This document shows, piece by piece, positions 1 to 9,417 of a DNA stretch of 64,000 nt. Source of the stretch: Hygrophila difformis (Eukaryota; Streptophyta; Magnoliopsida; Lamiales; Acanthaceae); the NCBI GenBank assembly GCA_030278955.1, contig JAOANR010000003.1:33676080-33740079 (forward strand). Direction: 5' to 3'. Below the pieces are notes generated by a model. It was given only the letters and a program-made list of their open reading frames with translations, searched no databases and was not told where the DNA came from. The position numbers and the translations under genes are program-made. Numbering within the stretch: the stretch's first letter is position 1; every line of letters begins with the position of its first letter.

Positions 1-3000
1 GAAACGTAATCGACAGCTACCAAGATGTAATGGTTCCCATCAGATGTCGGAAATGGTCCCATGAAGTCAATACCCCATACATCGAAAATCTCGAGAGTGA
101 GAATTCCTTGTTGAGGCATCTCATCCCTCTTGGAGATATTCCCTAGTCTTTGGCATCTGTCGCAAGCTTTAACAAACGCTTTGCAATCCTCGTAAATGGT
201 AGGCCAATAAAAACCGCACTCGAGTACCTTATGAGCTGTTCGAGTGGGGCCATGGTGACCTCCATATTCCGATTCATGGCATTTCTTAGCGATTTGATAA
301 GCCTCGTGCTCAGTTACACATCGTCTAATAATCGAATCTGCACAATGCTTGAAGAGGTAAGGGTCTTCCCAGAAGTAGTTAACTACATCTCGGTTGAACC
401 TCGCTTTGTGGCCTCTGCTTTGAAATGGTGGGGTTATTCCGCATGCTAAAAAGTTAGCAATATCGGAAAACCACGGGCAAGCTTGATCATGAAGATGCAA
501 GGCGAACAATTGCTCGTCCGGAAAATTCTCATTTACGGCTAGCTCATTTTTATCATTTTCTAGTCGAGACAAATGGTCAGCAGCACCATTGTCTCTGCCT
601 TTTCTATCTTTTATTATAATGTTAAATTCTTGCAACAAAAGTACCCACCTGATTAATCGAGGTTTGGCGTCTTGTTTGCTAAACAAGTATCTCAGTGCAG
701 AGTGATCTGTGTACACTGTGGTTTTTGTACCAATAAGATATTGTCTGAATTTGTCAAACGCAAAAACCACAGCATACATCTCCTTCTCCGTGGTGGTGTA
801 GTTAATTTGGGCCTCATTCAGGGCATGACTTGCGTAATGAATTACACAATGCTTCCCTTCCTTATGTTGCCCAAGAACTGCACCCACGGCGAGATCACTT
901 GCATCACACATTACCTCGAAAGGCATTGACCAATCGGGTGGTTGCACTATTGGAGCGGAAATCAACATTTCTTTGAGCGTGTCAAAGGCTTGAACACACG
1001 CTTCATTTATTACAAAAGGATTTTCTTTACAAAGCAAGTTAGTGAGCGGCTTGGCAATTTTAGAAAAGTCTTTTATGAATCTCCGGTAGAAACCGGCATG
1101 CCCTAAGAAACTCCTAACTGCTTTTATTGAATTAGGCAATGGGAGGTTTGAGATGACGGAAACCTTAGCTCTGTCGACTTCGATACCTGCGCGCGAGATG
1201 CGGTGACCCAACACTATTCCTTCGGTGACCATGAAATGACACTTCTCCCAGTTCAAAACTAGGTTGGTGTCCTCACATCTTTCCAAAATTTGTGCAAGAT
1301 TAGTCAAGCATTCATCAAAAGTATCTCCATACACAGAGAAGTCGTCCATGAAAACTTCAATGCATTTTTCGATAAATTCTGAGAAAATTGACATCATGCA
1401 TCTTTGAAATGTGGCAGGCGCATTACAAAGTCCAAAAGGCATGCGCCTGTATGCAAAAGTTCCATATGGGCACGTGAATGTGGTCTTGTCGTGATCCTCA
1501 CTAGCTATTACAATCTGATTATAGCCAGAGTACCCATCCAAAAAGCAGTAGTACTCCCTTCCGGCCAACCTCTCCAGCATCTGATCAATGAATGACAAGG
1601 GGAAATGGTCCTTCCTGGTAGCGGTATTAAGCTTCCGGTAGTCGATGCAAACTCTCCAACCGGTCACTGGACGCGTCGCCACTTCTTCTCCTTGCTCGTT
1701 AGTCGTTACACAGATCCCCCCACGTTTCGGTACGACCTGCACTGGGCTAACCCATTTGCTATCAGAGATAGGATAGATGATACCAGCATCTAAGAGCTTG
1801 ATAACTTCTTTCCTTACCACTTCCTGCATATGGGGGTTCAGACGCCTTTGTGGTTGCCTTGAGGGCTTATACTCCTCTTCCATTAAAATTCTGTGCATGC
1901 AAACAGAGGGGCTTATTCCTTTTATATCAGAAATGGTCCATCCGATTGCATGTACATATTTCTTTAGAATGTCTACCAGAGCTTTTTCTTGTTCTTGTGT
2001 CAGCTTGGCTGACACAATCACCGGTAATCTTTTATGTTCAGCGAGAAAAACGTACTTAAGATGATCCGGAAGTATTTTAAGTTCAAGCTCTGGTGGGCAT
2101 TCAACGGAAGGCAGCAATTTGCGAGAAATGAGTGGGAGAGAGAGATCAGATTTACCTTCAGGATCCTGTGTCAGTACAGGATCCATTTCTTCCTTAGCAG
2201 TGCTTTCCTCTTCCTCCGGGATGAACTCAACTCCATCGAATTCTTCAAGGTCCCCAGAGATAGGATCCTCGAAATGGACAGCGTTGCAGCTCCTTGGTTG
2301 TTCTGCACCTTCAGGCTTCAGTACCTGTTTTGAAACTTTGCTCGGCTCATCAGTCACAGAGTCTATGCTCTCATCCTCACTCCTACTATCTATTACATCA
2401 AAAATGGAACAAGATCCCTCAGACGGGAACTTCTGCAGCTTTTCCATGTTGAAATCCAATTCTTCTTCTCCGACCCGGAGCTTGATTTGATTTGATCGAG
2501 CATCTATAAGTGCACCGCCGGTTGAGAGAAAGGGGCGGCCTAAGATCAGTGGCATCTCGTAATCCTCTTCTATATCCAAAATAATGAAGTCGACGGGGAA
2601 GAGAGTCCCTCCCGTCTTGACAATTACGTCCTTCAGGATTCCGATTGGATGGGTAATTGATCGGTCTGCCAGCTGTAACTTCATTGTGACCGGTTCAATT
2701 GTCCCCAAGTGAAGACGTTTCACCATGGCAAGTGGCATAACGTTGATGCTCGATCCTAGATCGCACAACCCTTTTCCAACATTAGTTTTCCCGATGTGGA
2801 TCGGCAGTGTAATGCATCCTGGATCTTCCTTCTTCTCCGGTAGCACTCTTTGGATAATGGCACTGCAGCTACTGTTCAAAATCACTACTTCCTCCCGCTC
2901 AGCTTTTCTCCTCCCTGAAATCATTTCTTTAAGAAATTTAGCATAGACGGGCATTTCTGAAATCATTTCGACCAATGGAATAGTGATCTCGACAGCTTTC

Positions 3001-3720
3001 AGTCTTTCTAAAAACTTTTTAAATTTTTCATCTTGCTCCTTATTTTTAAGACGTGCCGGGTATGGCACCCTTGGCATGTACTTATTATTATTTGTTTTTG
3101 GTGGTAAAGAGAAGGAAATTTTACCTTCAACCCTACCCTTTTCAGCTCCCTTTGCAGCTTCAACCTGCGGAATAGCTGTTTCTGGTTTGTCCTTGTCCAG
3201 TCCAATACCATCTCCTCCTTCGATCCTTTCACTTCCTTTTTCACCCTCCACTAGATCCTTTTCCTTCTCGGCCGTCTCTTTTCCATGTCCAACAATTCCT
3301 TTCAGAGTCTTGCCTCCCCGCAATGTGATTGCTTTACATTGCGGGTTAGCTTCAGTACTGCTCGGAAGTGTTCCTTTCCCCCTGTTCTGTAGTTCCTTGG
3401 CCAATTGGGTGACTTGCGTCTCCACATTCTTGATTGATGACTGCAGTTGTTGATTTATATCCTTCTGATTGGCTATAAACTCAGTCATCAAGTTCTCCAA
3501 ACGAGATGGTGGCCTTTGGTTATATTGCTGATTCTGATCAGGTTGGGATTGGAAATTCTGGAAATTCTGGCCTTGGTTCTGATTAGGCCTTTGTTGGATT
3601 TGAGGTTGGAAACTCTGATTCTGATTTTGAAAGTTCTGCACTCTTTGCTGGACGAATCCTTGATTCTGAGGTCTGAAGTTTTGCTGTGGGTTTGATTGCG
3701 AACTGGTTGGGCTGGTTTGG
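1..3720 (-). CDS. Athila-type Ty3/gypsy pol polyprotein (PR-RT-RNaseH-IN), 3' end outside window
   Basis: Read on the minus strand, this gives a long frame in which I met no stop, leaving the window inside integrase. Domains in order: a Q/N-rich linker near 3500-3720; retroviral-type aspartic protease with DLGSS near 2740-2770; reverse transcriptase between about 2000 and 1250, with the catalytic FMDD near 1340; RNase H with CDASD near 890-915; integrase zinc finger (paired H near 260, CDRCQR near 155-170) and the first catalytic Asp in GIDFMGPFP near 55-75. The enzymes copy element RNA into DNA and insert it. The FMDD/VYGDTF style of RT, the wording of the integrase zinc finger and the tRNA-Asp primer site point to the Athila lineage. 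The frame differs from that of the gag ORF upstream, so a frameshift lies around 3700-3720. Confident at family level; exact ends are approximate. Confidence 0.88.
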
Positions 3721-5178
3721 CTGCAACAAATGCGCGTTAAGTGCATTGTTGTTGGAATAAGAGAGGTTGGGATGGCGATTTTGGTAGTTCCCGGCATAAT
3801 TACAGCTCTCGGTAGCTATCTGTTGGCATGTATCAGTTGGATGAGGTCCCTGACATAGTCCACAGACAACTCCCGATTGCTGTGTTTGAACTTGGTCTGA
3901 TGATGTTCCTGCCTGAGGAGCGTCTATTCCCTTCCCTTTATCCTGACTCAGCTGTATCGCAGCTACCTGTTCTTGCAGTTTTTCAAAATCTGTTTTCCCC
4001 TCACTTACAGCAAAGACTTTTCTAGGAGGATTCTCCTTCCTATCGTCCGTGTTTAGGATGGATCTGTTGACAGACATTGTCTCAATCTTCTCCCAAGCTT
4101 GGTCCATAGGCAAGTGGAGTAAATGTCGTCCGCCAGCGGCGTCTAACATTGTTCTCCATGGATGGGTGAGTCCTCCGTAGAATTTCCTCAATTGCTCCCA
4201 TGGTGCGTACCCATGTTGGGGGCATCGCCTGATGAGGCCCAAAAATCTCTCTTTCGCATCATATAATGACTCATCTGGCTTCATTTTAAAATCTCCAATC
4301 TTAGCTCGTCCTTCCTCAATCTTTGATTTTGGAAAATACTTCAGCAAAAAGCTCCTTACCAAGTCTGCCCAAGTGCTCCGCAGATTGATAAGCAATGACT
4401 TATACCAGTCCCTGGCACCACTATACAAAGAAAATGGAAACAACATTAGCCTTATAGCATCAGGAGAGACTCCCTGATTTTTGATCGTGTCGCAGAGCTC
4501 CAGGAAGGTCTGGAGATGATCATGAGGGTCCTCATGATTTGCGCCGCAGAACTGATTGTTTTGCACCAAATTAATGAGTGCCGGTTTGAGCTCGAAATTG
4601 CGTGCAGGAAAATGTGCTCTCCCAGGTCCATCCAGATAGGGCTCTACAATTGGTTGCATAAAGTCTGCTGCTGCTTGCTGCTGTTGTTGATTTCCTTGTT
4701 CAGCTTGGTTCTGGTACTGTTGGTGATAATTTGGAAATTGCTGGAAGTTATGTGGATCTTGTGGGTTGTTCCGGAATTGATCTGGATTGAAAGCTTGGTT
4801 TTGGTATTGTTGGTTTGGTATGTTTTGGTTTTGGTGAAATTGTTTTACGGGTGGTGGTGGTTGTTGGTGGAATTGCTGGTATTGTTGCTGATTAGGATTT
4901 GGTAGATTCTCCTCTTCGTTGGCACGATTAGGATGCTCTACCACTCCTCCGTCAGCTCCATTACCAGGGTTATTTGGTGGTTGGTCTATGGGTAAGATCG
5001 GGGGAATGTTTTGGTTTTCTGCCATATCTGATAAATCGCTGCTTGATGTTTCAGGTGAAGTGGGGCTCCGACGCTCCTGCTCCTTCCGTCTTCTGGCTTC
5101 TGCCCTCAGTTGGCGAGCGGTCCTTTCTATTTCTAGATCGAACAGTAGCTCCGGTAATGTGCTCCTTCTCCGTTGCAT
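3583..5178 (-). CDS. Athila-type gag polyprotein (531 aa)
   Basis: The ORF starts at an ATG at 5178 (MQRRRSTLPELL...). Residues about 60-175 are low-complexity and rich in Asn, Gln and Pro. The retrotransposon gag core follows at about residues 185-340 (FPARNFELKPALINLV, then GARDWYKSLL and LLKYFPKSKI), as is typical of Athila and Tat elements. Near residues 435-450 is a short knuckle of the form C-x2-C-x3-H-x4-C. Gag forms the particle that packages element RNA. The last 45 or so residues (after NQPNQFA) look out of frame, because another minus frame continues the Q/N-rich linker and leads into protease. The natural product was therefore probably one gag-pol polyprotein, now broken by an indel near 3700-3720, unless a programmed shift is used. 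Identification is secure. Confidence 0.88.
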   Translation of the reverse strand: MQRRRSTLPELLFDLEIERTARQLRAEARRRKEQERRSPTSPETSSSDLSDMAENQNIPPILPIDQPPNNPGNGADGGVVEHPNRANEEENLPNPNQQQYQQFHQQPPPPVKQFHQNQNIPNQQYQNQAFNPDQFRNNPQDPHNFQQFPNYHQQYQNQAEQGNQQQQQAAADFMQPIVEPYLDGPGRAHFPARNFELKPALINLVQNNQFCGANHEDPHDHLQTFLELCDTIKNQGVSPDAIRLMLFPFSLYSGARDWYKSLLINLRSTWADLVRSFLLKYFPKSKIEEGRAKIGDFKMKPDESLYDAKERFLGLIRRCPQHGYAPWEQLRKFYGGLTHPWRTMLDAAGGRHLLHLPMDQAWEKIETMSVNRSILNTDDRKENPPRKVFAVSEGKTDFEKLQEQVAAIQLSQDKGKGIDAPQAGTSSDQVQTQQSGVVCGLCQGPHPTDTCQQIATESCNYAGNYQNRHPNLSYSNNNALNAHLLQPNQPNQFAIKPTAKLQTSESRIRPAKSAELSKSESEFPTSNPTKA

Positions 5179-5308
5179 AAGCAGTTGGTATCAAACTTTT
5201 GACAGTACCTGTACAACCCCCAGGTTAGTAACAGTTCAAGAACATATACAAGAACTATCTATGAGTAAATCAGGAATGTAATTCTCCTAGTAAACGGCGC
5301 TGCATCCT

Positions 5309-5909
5309 CCCCGACAACGGCGCCATGAAACTTTTGACAAGTTTCATTAACACGAGTATTTATTACTCGAGTGCGAAACCTTGATTTCGAATGGCGCCCG
5401 GAAAATCCCCGGCAACGGCGCCATGAAACTTTTGACGAGCTTCGCCAACACGAGTAATTTTCTGAAATATCAGGTGTGGATTTATTAAATGATAAGAGTT
5501 ATGATGTAGGGAAGGGGTTTAAGGATATATTAAGATTTCCCTTTTTATTACTCCCGTGGGGTTCAAATAGCGCTGTGGTCCTTCCAGTCATGAAACTTTT
5601 GACAAGTATCATGGTGCAACCGGGATGGACCTTCAGTCTGTCACCCTGAAAGTCCTAGGTATCTGCACCACAATGCTTCTCTTAATTTCATGTCAAGAAG
5701 ATACCTGCGCGGGATAAACGATTCAACCTTACCAGATACCAGTATACTTAATAGAGTAATGTTTATTGCAACTGCGCTGCATCCTCCCCGGCAACGGCGC
5801 CATGAAACTTTTGACGAGTTTCATTACGCCGCCGGGGAGTGAAGAATCGTCTAAATACAATTTCCCATTTCATGGCGCTCCCAAGTTATGATCCCCGGCA
5901 ATAGCGCCA
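5309..5909 (-). repeat. Four tRNA-Asp primer-site copies in a tandemly duplicated LTR/leader junction
   Basis: The minus strand reads TGGCGCCGTTGCCGGGG, the complement of the 3' end of plant tRNA-Asp and the usual Athila primer-binding site, at 5407-5423 and 5786-5802. Copies with small changes lie at 5309-5325 and 5893-5909. In plus-strand reading each is followed directly by tgaaacttttga, the putative LTR edge. Copies 1 and 3 are about 477 bp apart and copies 2 and 4 about 486 bp apart, so a segment of about 480 bp that already contained two junctions was duplicated. A fifth tgaaacttttgac edge near 5591 lacks a primer site. Which copy primes, if any, cannot be told. Confidence 0.75.
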
Positions 5910-7217
5910 TGAAACTTTTGAACTTCTTCCCACTACATGAGTATTTTCTCAAAATGTTGTTTTTATTCACTCGTGTCACGAAACTGTGCTCCCGAAAGCG
6001 CACGGGTCAAAAATTGCAGTAATTTATAGTAAGTACCGGATCGTTCACTGGAGGATGTGCGATGGAAGCAGGGCCCACGTCGTTTACTAAGATTTTCCAC
6101 TCGATTACTCGTTTCAAGTTTTGCAAGGGTTTCTAACAACTACTTGGCATAATTTAAACCAGATCATGAAAGTAGTAAAAATTATTCTACAAAGCATGGT
6201 AAATTAGGTCGAAGAAAGCAATTAAATCTATACTATGAAAGCAATCTAAAATTATGCTACACTATCTAGAAAGCAGGTTTAAATATGACAGAAGGGACAG
6301 GGAGGAAATAATAAAAGATTGGACAAGGTTCAGATGAAACACAATTAAACTTCCATTTTTTATACACAGATCTTAGCTTGGGATAATCCTCAGTTAGCTA
6401 ACTCTCATGCTCTCTATACCATGTTCCCTTTAACAGACAGGTACTTACAGTAAGAGTTTACATGCTCTTAAGACAGCAATTTCTAAGATACCATAAACTC
6501 TTAACTCCCTTTGCAATGCCTTGCAAAAGTATGTTAGTCACTTACGGTGGACGAGCAACACCTGTCAAATCATTAGTTGATATGCCAAGTACTACTATCA
6601 ATCCCCCATGTCACATCCAAAGTTTCAAATAAAGCCCCAAACCATTCCATAACTCTCAAACCTTTTAACAGATGGACAGCCCCTAATTCTTCCGAGTGAC
6701 CTCTATGAAAGCATTTAAAAGGAAAGCAGTAAAGAAAGCTGTAAAGAAAGCATGTAAATCTATCACTCGGAATTGTTAAAAACGTCTCTTTCCGTTAGTA
6801 TAAAAGAGCCCCTGGTCTTGGTGACTAGATGCAGATCAAGAACCCCCGAGATATCAATAAGCCACAGGGCTTACAACATCTGGGTAGTTATGAGATACAA
6901 ACTAAATGAAACAGATCCATAAATGAACCTATTCCGGATGTACTCACTCAAGACTCAATTCTAGACTTTGGCAGAAGAAAATAGTAGTCGAAGGAATACT
7001 CGACCCTACCTTAGGAATTCACCAAGGCCTATATGTTGTTCCTCTAGTATTATTTATCACATCTCATCTACACCCAAGTGGATATTGACTTAATGCGATA
7101 TTTAATATCAGATTTCCAACACACAGCAATTTTGAGAAGCAAATGAATCTTTGAAAATCATTCCCTAGACAGGTACTAAACTCTCAATTAAAACACAGAT
7201 CCTTTCAGTCTAGATGA
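5910..7217 (-). mobile_element. Putative 5' LTR of the Athila element, truncated by the assembly gap
   Basis: This AT-rich stretch lies on the upstream side of the primer sites in the minus-strand element, where the 5' LTR should be. It holds no credible ORF. If the outermost primer copy marks the true edge, the LTR begins in plus reading at tgaaacttttgaac (5910). The outer end is not recognisable before the run of Ns. No second copy is in the window because the 3' side of the element is off the left edge. The assignment rests on position, not on a matching LTR pair. Confidence 0.45.
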
Positions 7218-7717
7218 NNNNNNNNNNNNNNNNNNNNNNNNNNNNNNNNNNNNNNNNNNNNNNNNNNNNNNNNNNNNNNNNNNNNNNNNNNNNNNNNNNN
7301 NNNNNNNNNNNNNNNNNNNNNNNNNNNNNNNNNNNNNNNNNNNNNNNNNNNNNNNNNNNNNNNNNNNNNNNNNNNNNNNNNNNNNNNNNNNNNNNNNNNN
7401 NNNNNNNNNNNNNNNNNNNNNNNNNNNNNNNNNNNNNNNNNNNNNNNNNNNNNNNNNNNNNNNNNNNNNNNNNNNNNNNNNNNNNNNNNNNNNNNNNNNN
7501 NNNNNNNNNNNNNNNNNNNNNNNNNNNNNNNNNNNNNNNNNNNNNNNNNNNNNNNNNNNNNNNNNNNNNNNNNNNNNNNNNNNNNNNNNNNNNNNNNNNN
7601 NNNNNNNNNNNNNNNNNNNNNNNNNNNNNNNNNNNNNNNNNNNNNNNNNNNNNNNNNNNNNNNNNNNNNNNNNNNNNNNNNNNNNNNNNNNNNNNNNNNN
7701 NNNNNNNNNNNNNNNNN
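7218..7717. other. Assembly gap, 500 N
   Basis: Exactly 500 undetermined bases, a length usually used as a placeholder. It separates the Athila LTR from the inside of element A. The whole 5' LTR of element A (its 3' LTR is 2.5 kb), its primer site and the start of its coiled-coil ORF are missing here, so the true gap is probably larger or collapsed. Confidence 0.95.
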
Positions 7718-7718
7718 C

Positions 7719-7967
7719 AGGCATCTTAGGGAAGCTGACCATCATGAAATAACCCAACTCAAGGCCCAAGTCGCCGAACTCCAAACCCAAGTGATCACAC
7801 TCCAAAACAAGGACAACGAACGGATGATGCAATTAGGACACTTAGCAGCTGAGCTGCTAGGCCTAGAGGCTGACATATTCCCTCCGAGCCCGAGCCCGGT
7901 GGGGACACCCATTGCCATTGACGTATCCAGCGACGAGGACGATCCCATCGAGGATGTACCTGCCTAG
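7719..7967 (+). CDS. Coiled-coil ORF upstream of gag in chromovirus A (N-terminus lost in gap)
   Basis: An open frame of 82 codons plus stop emerges from the gap. It starts RHLREADHHEITQLKAQV and carries leucine and hydrophobic residues at heptad-like spacing (L/V/L around ITQLKAQVAELQTQVITLQ), so a coiled coil is predicted by eye. It ends in an acidic, proline-containing tail (SSDEDDPIEDVPA). The protein at 35422-35757, in the same position upstream of gag in element B, shares LREADHH-x-I-x-QL-x2-QV-x2-L and a Pro/Glu/Asp-rich end. Preservation of a readable frame in two diverged elements suggests a real element-encoded protein. I do not recognise the family. Possible roles are a Gag accessory, an oligomerisation factor or an RNA/DNA-binding cofactor, all inferred. 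The start codon is in the gap. Confidence 0.65.
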   Translation, partial: RHLREADHHEITQLKAQVAELQTQVITLQNKDNERMMQLGHLAAELLGLEADIFPPSPSPVGTPIAIDVSSDEDDPIEDVPA

Positions 7968-8616
7968 TCACCCTAGACTTAGGAGCCCATACTGATGCAC
8001 TACTATCTATGTTCTTTTTTTCAAACTAGTTTCCAGCACTACTATTTCATTCCTGTTACGAATGCTTGTAAACAGCTGAAAAATTTTCTCTTGAGTAATA
8101 AATCTACAAGCATTTATTTTATACAATTATATTTCAAGTATTCCTTACATTTTAATTAAATTATTCCTCTTCGAATACCCTGCTAAAACCCGATCAAACA
8201 AATGAACAAGGTAACAATAATCAATGACCTATAGATAACAACTAAACAAAAATACAAGTAGTAAATATATATACATATACATTATATGGAGATGATTATC
8301 GAACAAGGGTATCTCCAACCCTAAACCCTAAAACCCTAAACCCCAAAACCCTGAACCCTAGGGTCTTAAAAAAAAAACCCTGAACAGGTTACTGTTCACG
8401 AAAAAAAAAACAACACAAAACAAAACAAAAACAAAGCAGTAAGTAGAACCTACCCCAAATAACAACTAACAATACGCTAAACCCCAACAACCTATACTAA
8501 CAGGTTCCAACAGACTGATACCTGTTAATATCGTCATTTATTTAGTCGAATTATTTCATAAGCATTACATAATACTTCAACAAAAAGAATCTAAACTCTC
8601 TTGTTCTTGCAACAGC
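7968..8616 (+). other. Leader between coiled-coil ORF and gag of element A, with telomere-like motif
   Basis: About 650 bp of AT-rich, apparently non-coding sequence. At 8317-8363 it contains ccctaaaccctaaaaccctaaa and degenerate continuations, matching the plant telomere repeat CCCTAAA for about three units. A-rich runs follow at 8370-8440. The matching interval in element B is only about 320 bp, so this one has expanded or the B copy has lost sequence. Confidence 0.6.
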
Positions 8617-9417
8617 ATGGCACCGAGAGGAAGACCACGCGCCCAGCCCACTACTCCAAACACCAACGAAACCCCCATGCAACCAGAAATGCCTATACCC
8701 GGCGAAGGGGTACACGCTCAAGAGGAGCCGGCAAACCCCATGCCAAACAACATGGACGCGCGCCTACGCACTCTAGAGGAGGTTCTCATTGCGATAGGGA
8801 ACGCGCATGTGAACCAAGGCCAGGCCACTGCGGTACCTCCACCCGAGGCCCGCATTAACTACTTAGCTATGGTGAACTCATATCGTCCGCCGAACTACGC
8901 CGGAGAAGAGGACCCGGCTAAACTTGAAGAATGGATCCGAACATTCGATAAGCTACTAAACGCGGTGAAGTGCCCAATTGGCGAGAAGGTGCCTGTGGCA
9001 TCGTACTATCTCGAAGGGGAGGCGGATGACTGGTGGCGTGCCATGCAAGATAAGTTAGCCGAGGACGAGGAACCCTATTCTTGGGAAGAATTCATGAGTA
9101 TGATCAGGGATCGCTTTTATCCCATGAGCACAAAGTCAGCCATGTACGAGGAGTTTTTATCTCTGAAGCAAGGAGGGCAAACAGTCCAGGAATATTACAC
9201 CCGTTTCAAGGAGTTGGTGCGTTTCGCACCGAGACTCGTGCCGACAGATGTGGAGAAGGCACAAAAGTTTGAAATGGGGCTAAACTTGGCTATACGAGAG
9301 GTGATCACTGGCGTCCCATACCCAGACCTGCAATCGGTGTATGATCGTGCGGTAGCTGTTGCAAGGGTGCAACAACTAAAAAGGAAAGTGAGCGGAGAAC
9401 CCAGCCGAGGATCTTAG
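8617..9417 (+). CDS. Chromovirus (Tekay/Del-like) gag, ended by in-frame TAG
   Basis: The ATG at 8617 opens MAPRGRPRAQ..., the same start as the gag of element B ([10 protein letters not shown]...). The gag core spans about residues 75-240: [49 protein letters not shown] and FEMGLNLAIREV. The ORF stops at a TAG (9415-9417), but the same frame continues without another stop into the zinc knuckles, protease and RT. This is either a nonsense mutation (CAG to TAG would fit) or a leaky stop between gag and pol. Without the stop, gag and pol would be one frame, which is common in chromoviruses. Gag forms the particle and binds element RNA. Confidence 0.9.
   Translation: MAPRGRPRAQPTTPNTNETPMQPEMPIPGEGVHAQEEPANPMPNNMDARLRTLEEVLIAIGNAHVNQGQATAVPPPEARINYLAMVNSYRPPNYAGEEDPAKLEEWIRTFDKLLNAVKCPIGEKVPVASYYLEGEADDWWRAMQDKLAEDEEPYSWEEFMSMIRDRFYPMSTKSAMYEEFLSLKQGGQTVQEYYTRFKELVRFAPRLVPTDVEKAQKFEMGLNLAIREVITGVPYPDLQSVYDRAVAVARVQQLKRKVSGEPSRGS

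Noticed and set aside
5309..5909. tRNA-Asp gene fragments
   Set aside because: The 17-base matches border LTR edges in the minus orientation and are primer-binding sites.
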